This document shows positions 56,698-64,000 of a stretch of DNA of 64,000 nt, piece by piece. The translations under genes and the position numbers were made by a program. How positions within the stretch are numbered: the first letter of the stretch is position 1; each line of letters starts with the position of its first letter. The stretch covers positions 285,269-349,268 of the forward strand of contig JAJIZI010000023.1 in assembly GCA_021018995.1 (NCBI GenBank), written 5' to 3'. The stretch is from Chloranthus sessilifolius (lineage: Eukaryota > Streptophyta > Magnoliopsida > Chloranthales > Chloranthaceae). The notes under the pieces are model-generated. The model ran no database searches and was not told where the DNA came from. It worked only from the letters and a program-made list of their open reading frames with translations.

Positions 56698-59686
56698 GAC
56701 AGCGGTAGTTACACCAATGTTGTGCCAACTCACACTATACGCCGCTTGGTGCTTACACCAGAAGCCCACCCGAGACCCTATAAAGTTGCATGGGTTGACT
56801 CTTCATCCATTCTTATGTCAAAAAGGTGTCATGTACCGATTCAGTTGGGTTCTTATTTGGACACCTTATGGTGTGATGTGGTGTCGATGGATGTGGGTCA
56901 TATCATTTTGGGAAGGTCGTGACTCTACGACATGAACGTGACCCTTTTGGTCGATCAAATATATGCACGTTCATGCATAAGGGCAAAAATATCACCTTAC
57001 ACGATTCGGAGTGTGACAAGGTTTCTTTGGGTGAGAATCTGGTCTACGTTGTCGTCACTGTTGTGGGCGCTCCCCAGTCAGTGAGCGAGCACCCCAAGGA
57101 GGTTGAGCTGATCTTGAACGAATTTGCGGATGTCTTCCCAGAAGACTTACCCAATGAACTCCCTCCCATGCGTGACATCCAACATGCAATCAACTTGGTT
57201 CTCGGATCTACCCTACCGAACCTGCCCCACTACGGTTGAATCCGATTGAGCATGTCGAGTTGACTCGACAAGTCAATGAACTCCTTCAAAAGGGGTTCAT
57301 CCAAGAGAGTATGAGCCCGTGTGTGTCGTCACCGCCTTCTCACTCCTAAGAAAGATGGTACATGGCTCATGTGTGTGGATAACCGTGCAATCAATAAGAT
57401 TACGATTAAGTATCGGTTTCCCATACCGAGACTTGACGACTTGCTCTATATGATGGTTGGTGCCACTATCTTTTCTAAGATAGACTTCAAGAGTGGCTAC
57501 CATCAAGTCTGAATCCGCCTCGGTGATGAGTGGAAAACCACCTTTAAGACCAAGGACGGTCTTTATGAGTGGACGGTCATACCATTTGGGCTTCCTAATG
57601 CTCCGAGTACTTTCTTGAGGCTCATGACCCAAGTGTTGAGGCTGTTTCTAGACAAATTCCTTGTTGTTTATTTCGATGAAATCTTAATTTATAGTAATGA
57701 CAAGGAACAACACTTGAACCACCTTAGGTTGGTTTGTGAAACCCTCAAGGGCGAGAAGTTGTTTGCGAATCTCAAGAAGTGTACCTTCATGCAACGTTCC
57801 GTTGTCTTCTTGGGATTCATTATCTCGGCAGATGGAATGGTCGCGAACCTCGAAAAGGTTAGAGCCATTGTGGAGCCGAACCTAAGAACATACACGATGT
57901 CTGTAGCTTTTATGGATTGGCTACTTTCTATCGTCTCTTTATCAGAAGCTTTAGCACCATCATGGCCCCAATCACTGCTTGTATGAAAAGGGGGGATTTT
58001 CGATGGGGCAAAGCCGTGACGAAAGCGTTTGCCGAGATCAAACAAAGAATGAGTAATGCACCTGTCATGCGTTTGCCGGACTTTTCTAAGGTCTTCGAAG
58101 TCGCATGCGACGCATCGGGTGTGGGCATAGGAGTGCTTAGCCAATAGTGGCCTATTTTAGTGAAAAGCTTAATGAGGTAAAGAAAAAATAATCCACCTAT
58201 GACAAGGAGTTCTATGCAGTTGTTCGTTTCTTATGGTATTGGAAACATTACTTTAGGCCGCAAAAATTTGTGTTGTTCTCTGACCATGAAGCCTTACGCT
58301 TCTTAGCCTCTCAGAAGAAGCTAAATCCGAGGCACGCAAAATGGGTTGAATACCTCCAGGGGTTCACCTTCGTATTGAAGCATAAGGCCGGTGTTGAAAA
58401 TAGGGCTGCTGATGCGCTTAGTCGTTGGGTGGCGACTTTGCACTCTATGAGCACCGTGGTTGTCGGGTTCGAACAATTAAAGGATGAGTACCCCGGTTGC
58501 CCAGATTTTGGGGTAGAGTACACTGCTCTCCTTAGTGACCTGATCAGCACACATTCCTCATACACCATCCAGGATGGGTACATGTTCAAGGGCAATCGCT
58601 TTTGCGTCCCTCTCACTTCATTGCGTGACTTCCTCATTTGGGAGTTACATGCCGGAGGGTTAGTCGAACATTTAGGGCGTAATAAGACTATTGCGCTCGT
58701 AGAGGATAGGTTCTTTTGGCCTAGCCTAATGAGAGATGTCGCCCGGGTTGTCAAACATTGTCGTACTTGCCAAGTGTCGAAAGAGAGTAAGCAAAATACC
58801 GACTTATACACCCCGTTACCCGTGCCACACACACCATGGCAAAACCTCTCATGGATTTTGTGCTTGGACTTCTTAAAATTCCAAGGAAGCACGAGTCCAT
58901 CTTTGCTATAGTGGACCGATTTTCCAAAATGGCCCACTTTATACCTTGTTCGAAGACCTCCGATGCTTCTCACATTGCTAAGTTGTTTTTCATGGAAGTC
59001 GTGCGTCTTCATGGGTTGCCCAAAACCATCGTGTCTAATAGGGATGTCGAGTTTACTAGCTATTTTTGGAAGACCCTTTGGCACATGATGGGCACCATGC
59101 TCCAATTTTCGACGGCCTATCACCCTAAAACGGATGGCCCAACCGAGAGCGCCAATAGGAGTTTAGGGAATCTCCTTCGTAGTCTTGTCAGTGATCATGT
59201 TAGGAACTGGGATACCATTTTGTCCATAACTGAGTTTGCCTATAATAATTCTGTCAATAGGTCTATAGGCATGAGTCCCTTTGAAGTTGTACATGGTCAT
59301 AGGTTTAAGACACCTTTAGATTTGATCCCCATGTCAGCGTCGCATAGAGTTTCTGAGTCAGCCGATTCATTTACACAACACATTCAAAGTTTGCATGCCG
59401 AAATTAAACAGAAGATTAATTCAAACAACAATCAATAAATTATCTGTTGATGCTCACAGCATTTAAGAAATATCAAGTGGGTGATCGGTGATGGTTCGGC
59501 GGTTCCTTGGGATCCGCAAAGAAGCTCCATTCCGAGGTCTTTGGACCTTTTAGAATTTTGGCAATGAGTGGTCCTAATGCATATGTACTTGAGCTTCCTC
59601 CAGGTACAGGGGTTAGTTCGACATTCAATGTGGAGGACCTGATTCCTTACCTGGGTTCAATCCTGCCTCCTGCAAATCCTTTCTAG
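56698..59686 (+). pseudogene. Gypsy pol: protease, RT, RNase H, integrase
   Basis: Protease (56698-56922): the D-S-G codons GAC AGC GGT at 56698-56706 survive, but one base missing just upstream puts them out of frame with gag. RT (57040-57990): [31 protein letters not shown] (followed by a TGA at 57510), [11 protein letters not shown] and [11 protein letters not shown], where the catalytic FDD is FDE. RNase H (57990-58440): [39 protein letters not shown]. Integrase (58440-59686): the His-His and CRTCQ zinc region, MDFVLGLLK, SNRDVEFTSYFWK and DGPTESANRSL with catalytic residues mostly kept, and a C-terminus with GPNAYVLELP and SSTFNVEDL. Frame changes occur near 56697, 56918, 57236, 57325, 57890, 58145 and 58840. 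No chromodomain is visible. Confidence 0.92.
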
Positions 59687-59941
59687 CCCTCTCCTAGTCC
59701 CAACCTCACCCAAACCTTGAACCCGGTGCCTCTCCTTCTCCAAGCAAGCGATGACATGATGTGATTGAGGATATCTTAAATGATCATGTCATATCCACAC
59801 GAAGGAGGCTTTGAAATACTTGGTCAAATCGTCGAAAATCGAGTCTAAAAACATATGGATTCATGAGAATGAGGTTAAATCGATTGGACCCCGACTTGCT
59901 TGATAGTTACCACGAACGTGTTTCATCGGTGATGAAACCTA

Positions 59942-59957
59942 TTTGGTCTGGGGGAAT
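59942..59957 (+). other. Polypurine tract of gypsy element
   Basis: TTTGGTCTGGGGGAAT directly precedes the 3' LTR. Confidence 0.65.
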
Positions 59958-60853
59958 TGACGGGGACGCTGAGTACGTGGATATTGATTTTGGACTGCAT
60001 CGCTTTTACCGGCGTCGGAAGAAACAAAGAGGAAGCCCGAGTGCTATAGCCGAGGAGAAAGCGGAGGTAAAAGGCGTTATCGTGACAGACGTCCGTAGGA
60101 TATTGTGAGCGTCCGGAAATAAGGACCTCCACTGTTTTGTGGGACGGACGTCCATGGACCATCACGGACGTCTGTGACCTCCAGTACGGACGTCCGTGGA
60201 GACGTTCCGCCCCCCGACGGAAACTTCTATTTTTGTGAAAACTTACCTTTTTCAGTCTTTTATTATTATTAGGACTCTTTAATTCGAATTATTTTTTGGT
60301 TGCCTATATAAGGAGGCTTGTAAATACAATTAATTTAGTTTTTATGAATATTGATTGAGCTTTTGCTTGACTGAAGAGAGTCTTCTTCCCCGTGATAGGT
60401 TTGGTGTGAGGCCAAGGGAGTAATTCCCATTATTTTCTTCTTTATCTTTCAACTTCGTTATCTATCTACCTATCTCTATTTAGCCTTTACAAAATCTTAA
60501 TCTATTTGTTCATCAATCCCGAAGCCCCAAATCATTCCAAAACCCTAGTTTTCCTCTGAGCCATCAAATCAACGCAATTCCACAACCCTGGTGTGGACCG
60601 TTGAATCTACATCAGATCGATGACGAACGCCCATGTCTGAAAAAACTAGAGTTCTCTCTCTAGGCCCGATCCCACGGGACTTGTGCATTGGACTGGACCC
60701 TAGCCGGATCTCTCGCGATCTACTCATCAGAATTCTCAGAAACCTAAGGTATTTGAGATAATTTTGCGATTAAACTTGAATTAATTTTATTTAATTTCAG
60801 TAAAACTCCATTAAAGCATTAATCACGCATTTTAGGGTTCCCGTCCTGCGTCA
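59958..60853 (+). repeat. 3' LTR of gypsy element
   Basis: 896 bp, begins TGACGGGGACGCTGAG, ends GTCCTGCGTCA. TATA box TATATAAGG at 60305-60313. GGACGTCC-type palindromes at 60088-60210, denser than in the 5' LTR (for instance CACGGACGTCTGTG and GTACGGACGTCCGTGG). Confidence 0.92.
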
Positions 60854-61345
60854 ATAACCCAATCGCATTTTGTCATGGCATACAGTTTTTTTTTCCCAAA
60901 AATTCGAAAAAATATGAAATAAATCCCAAAAAATTCCTAAAAAATCCCCAAATTTTGCAATATAAAAAACCACTATATTTTGTTGATTTTGTGCTCTATA
61001 TTGTAGAATGAGGAGAATATATCTCATATAAGGTAGAAGGAAAAATATAAATTTCATTAAGAGAGAGAGAGAGAGATTATTAAAGTAAAAAACGAGAGTA
61101 AAAGACCCAAAACATACCTTTGAGAGTTGTGGTATGCATTAGGAAGAGAAACTCCCTATTTATAGGGATTGGGGAACCATAAAAAGCAAAAAAAAAAAAA
61201 GAAGCTCTAATGGTCATATTTATGAGCGTTGGAGAAGTATGCCATCATATACACTGTATGTGATGGCATACTTACCTATATCGCAGATGCCATCATGGCA
61301 TATATGAGATAGCCTTCCCAGATGGCATATGCGATCACATATGAC
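60854..61345. mobile_element. Main part of TIR (Mutator-like) element
   Basis: Continues the element whose left end is 54424-54449. The left portion has TGTCATGGCATAC pairing with GTATGCCATGACA at 54433-54445. The right end carries several TATGCCATC / GATGGCATA repeats (61238-61345). A minus-strand TATA box (CTATAAATAGGG, near 61158) and (GA)n at 61061-61075 lie inside. No transposase frame, so non-autonomous, about 520 bp without the gypsy insertion. Confidence 0.6.
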
Positions 61346-61690
61346 ATCAATGGTTGAGATGGATGTGTGGAGTAGCAAGAAAGGATAAAATTCAGAACAA
61401 GTACATAAAAGAAAATTTGAGAGTGGCACCTATAAATGAAAAATATATGGAATGTCACTTGAGGTAGGGGACATGTTCATTGGAGGCACGAAGCATGCCC
61501 TGTCCAGAGGGTTGTTAAGCTACAAGCATAAGGAAATGGGAGAAGAGGAAGACCAAGGAAGAACTAGAGAGAAGCCGTGAGAAGAGATATGAAGGTTTGC
61601 CAAGTTACAGAGCGAGCGGAGAAATTTGACTCCCAAAGTTGACTCCAAATAGATGGGATAAGGCTGTGCTGATAATGATGATTTTGGAGA
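61346..61690 (+). pseudogene. RTE-type LINE, 3' part of split copy
   Basis: Resumes the LINE of 53602-54420: GAGATGGATGTGTGGAGTAG, AAAGGATAAAATTC and GAAAATTTGAGAGTGGCACC match the other two RTE remnants in order. The peptide traces include ENLRVAPI and a basic segment EKRKTKEELERSREK. The element ends GATAAGGCTGTGCTGATAAT and a GATGAT tail, the kind of short microsatellite tail typical of RTE elements. Confidence 0.85.
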
Positions 61691-61880
61691 CCGGTCAAGA
61701 AAAGAAAATAATAAATATTATGTTTTTTAAACGAGATTCTCCTGAATATTTTAGTTGATGGCTCTCTTTATCGTATTGTGGATTTGATCATTTGAGGTAC
61801 TTCAATTTTTTCTGCGGATATTCTCTTCTTATTGGATTCTCTTCCTCTTTTATCACATCAAATGAGTAGAAGCTATAAAA
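61691..61880. other. Anonymous sequence
   Basis: Nothing recognisable. Confidence 0.4.
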
Positions 61881-62064
61881 TATTAGAGTTCCATTATCAT
61901 TCTATGAGTGCACTGAGGATGAACTGTTGAGAGCAACCATGGATGCAAGGGAAGAAATTGTAAAAGTTTTAGCAAAAAAGCTGCTCCCTGCCATGTCTTG
62001 CGATTCAAAAGCCGAAGCTCCAGATGAGAATGGACATGTAACACAGATTACAGAAGCATTGTAA
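61881..62064 (+). CDS. Exon-like frame, unrecognised
   Basis: One frame reads SFYECTEDELLRATMDAREE then IVKVLAKKLLPAMS and SKAEAPDENGHVTQITEAL, with coding-like composition (61939 ATG to 62064 TAA). A GTAAGC donor overlaps the end at 62061, so it may be an exon ending at 62060. No upstream acceptor is convincing and I recognise no family. It is either a small gene fragment or chance. Confidence 0.3.
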
Positions 62065-62474
62065 GCTTCAACACTTTGTTTGGGAAGAGGAGGAACATTA
62101 CAAACATTCTAAATTGACCCAAAAGGGCATTGCAAGCCTCTTTTCGTAAATGTAACCTTGTAGAATAGGAAGATTATTATCTTTCATAGTTTGATCTTTT
62201 GTGCCTTTGATGTTAAATATGTAATGTTTTTTCTCTATTTTTTCTCTTTTAAGTTTTTTCTAGGCTCTAGGGGCAGATTGCCCGGCCGTGACTCAATTGT
62301 ACTCTGTATGATTGAATCTGAAGGGGCAAGTCGGTTCCAAATCTTGGACCTGGTTAAACTTGGACCTGTCCTGGATCCAAGATCTAGATCCAACCTGATT
62401 TGGACCTGGCCCATATGTGTGTGTCTTTGTGCGGCGTGTGCATGTGTCATTATTTTTAGGGATAATGGCTTGAG

Positions 62475-62865
62475 TCTCTAACCGATATTTAAACACCGAA
62501 TGATGTTTAAATGATCTTACACCATTGAAGTGTGATTTATCATTATGCCATGTGCACATCTTGATCAATCTAAATCGTCCAAGTGGTAATCCATCATCGG
62601 AACATATCTCAGCCAATGAAACATGTCTATAAGTGGATGCAAACCATCGATCAATGATCTTTAATATCAACCACTAAAACAAAAACAATGGTTTGATAGT
62701 ATAGTCAGCGAATCGGATGGTTCAAATCTCTCAAAAGTAGGATTTTTGGGCCCATTGTCCTTCAATGTATGATCTATCACTATGACGGTGTGGATTAACA
62801 CATCTTTAATCCTTAATGGTGTAAGATCATTTAAACACCATTTGGTGTTTAAATGATGGTCAGAG
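62475..62865. mobile_element. MITE with TTTAAACACC terminal repeats
   Basis: 391 bp. Left end CTCTAACCGATATTTAAACA and right end the complement of CTCTGACCATCATTTAAACA; inverted repeats extend about 50 bp and include ATGATCTTACACCATT. Each terminal repeat itself contains a palindrome (TTTAAACACC ... GGTGTTTAAA). Relatives at 30247-30870 and 33852-33975. Confidence 0.85.
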
Positions 62866-63454
62866 CGTCAGGGTCCTTATTTTTACTGGTCTATTACTTA
62901 TTTACAGAGGTTAGTCAGAAAACTCATATTGTTGTTAGAAGTGCCACGTACCAAGTTTTTTTTGTGTATATGAGAAATTTGGCTTCCCAATTTCTGTTTA
63001 TTGGCTAAACTAACCATTATCTAACTGAGGTATTTCTTAGTATATATATTTTCAATGAAACCAAAGCAATGAGTGGATTCACAGAAGCGCACTGTAGTAT
63101 GACACACCACATGACAAGGTCATTGTATACAAAATTCAGGGCTATGATGCAGTTGAACATGTGCATAAAAATCTTTGTTAATGTTGGTGCATTTGTAGGC
63201 CTCAATAATATTAAAGTGAACTTGTGCATAAATATCTTTGCTATTGTAGCTGCATTAGTAAGCCTCAAAATTAAGATTAAAGTGCATTTGTTTTTATGTG
63301 GAAACTCTGGAATAAAATTGCTAATTTTTCAGTCTGGTTCTCATTAAAATAGCTGCACCGTTTCAAAATTGTGTTTTCGATAACATGTTCGGTTATCAAT
63401 TTCAACAATCTTTTTCCAGTTGCTGTATTGCTGTTTCTGTGACCATGGTCATCT
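62866..63454. other. Anonymous sequence
   Basis: 63160-63290 has two loosely similar direct segments (GTGCATAAAAATCTTTG / GTGCATAAATATCTTTG, each followed by GCATT-GTAGGCCTCAA-like sequence), an old tandem duplication of about 65 bp. No coding feature. Confidence 0.45.
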
Positions 63455-63462
63455 GATATGTC

Positions 63463-63692
63463 CATGGTTCAAAATCTTGTCCGCAACTGGTACGTACCGG
63501 ACAATACGTACCGGTTTTCGGAGGTCACTGATATAATACTTTCAAAGTATCGTATCAGTGCGCTACATATATATTGGTAATGTATCAGACACTACATACC
63601 AATGTATCATCCGGAACTGGTACGTATCGGGTGATACGTACCAGTTTTGGAGCTTGACGATACGTACCGGAAAATCAAGATTTTGATCCATG
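63463..63692. mobile_element. 230-bp palindromic MITE, second copy
   Basis: Exactly 230 bp between CATGGTTCAAAATCTTG and CAAGATTTTGATCCATG, with GATATGTC (63455-63462) and GACATGTC (63693-63700) as a 7/8 TSD. Internal words GGTACGTACCGG and GATACGTACCGG as in the copy at 51257-51486. Confidence 0.88.
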
Positions 63693-64000
63693 GACATGTC
63701 TCAGAATTCACACATCAGTATGGCTATAAATCATTCTAACATTGTATTGTTCAGTGCAAAACTGAGCTTAGATTAGGTTAATAGATGCAGATGTGATTGT
63801 AATAGACTAATAGTTTTTTCTGCAATAAATAGCATTTAGACCTTTCTGATGAATCTAGAATCTTTAGATTTCTATCGATCTTTTGCAATTTTTTTTGGAA
63901 TGCCTACACAATTTTTTTTAAAGTACGTGTTTGAACCAAAACCCAAATTGGATTTGATTAGTAATGGGTTGAGTCAAGATATGGTGTGACCTGGACTGGA
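63693..64000. other. Anonymous sequence at right edge
   Basis: No feature recognised apart from the TSD copy. Confidence 0.4.

Larger units (their letters stand above)
54450..60853 (+). mobile_element. Ty3/gypsy LTR retrotransposon, complete but decayed
   Basis: LTRs 54450-55311 and 59958-60853, tRNA-iMet PBS, gag, protease, RT, RNase H, integrase in gypsy order, and a PPT before the 3' LTR. The flanking pentamers ATGAT and ATAAC do not match, so the TSD is eroded or one end has changed. LTRs differ by many substitutions and indels, so it is older than the copia element. There are at least four in-frame stops and about seven frame changes. It lies inside a TIR element, itself inside an RTE LINE. 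Confidence 0.92.

Noticed and set aside
57689-58144. Antisense open frame (151 codons, minus)
   Set aside because: Complement of gypsy RT/RNase H; no recognisable product.
58311-59123. Long antisense open frame (270 codons, minus)
   Set aside because: It is the complement of the gypsy RNase H/integrase region and has no domain of its own; it arises from codon bias of the sense strand.

Overview
This is plant nuclear DNA made up mostly of transposable elements and their debris; I see no intact host gene. Evidence for a plant is the set of LTR retrotransposons with plant-type primer sites (tRNA-iMet and tRNA-Asp), RTE-type LINE remnants, tRNA-derived SINEs, a CACTA terminus, many MITE-like hairpins, and fragments of plant gene families. 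The abundance of degenerate RTE copies would fit an early-diverging angiosperm, but the species cannot be read from the sequence.

Layout. 1-8084: a non-coding LTR retrotransposon (LTRs 148-1929 and 6234-8084, tRNA-Asp-like PBS). It sits in tandem, because the sequence left of the first LTR is again the end of the internal region. A third LTR of this family stands alone at 31270-33165. 8250-9010: a hairpin repeat and an RTE remnant. 10500-11165: a G-rich minisatellite, a CACTA-type end and a block of palindromes. 11200-15765 (minus): the 5' half of a Ty3/gypsy element with broken gag and protease and a 2.6-kb LTR; a solo LTR of the same family lies in plus orientation at 40154-42792. Both LTRs carry dense arrays of the palindrome GATCGATC. 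16187-16483: a decayed end of a PP2A B' regulatory-subunit gene. 16852-21733: a nearly complete Ty1/copia element with a perfect 5-bp TSD, disabled by a few stops and frameshifts.

22-40 kb is mostly anonymous AT-rich DNA with two SINEs, several MITEs, microsatellites and one convincing isolated exon (35598-35750, minus). 43-52 kb holds hairpin MITEs, an RTE 3' end interrupted by a MITE, two exons of a CH-domain kinesin, a 1.6-kb TRIM-like element inserted in a (TA)n tract, and a 230-bp MITE with an 8-bp TSD. 53602-61690 is a three-layer nest: an RTE LINE was split by a TIR element, which was then split by a complete but heavily mutated Ty3/gypsy element (54450-60853). The right edge has two more MITEs whose relatives occur elsewhere in the window.

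No element here looks autonomous. The copia element is the least damaged. The most unusual signals are the palindromic oligomer arrays in LTRs: GATCGATC in one gypsy family, and GGACGTCC shared by an unrelated gypsy LTR and the TRIM-like element.
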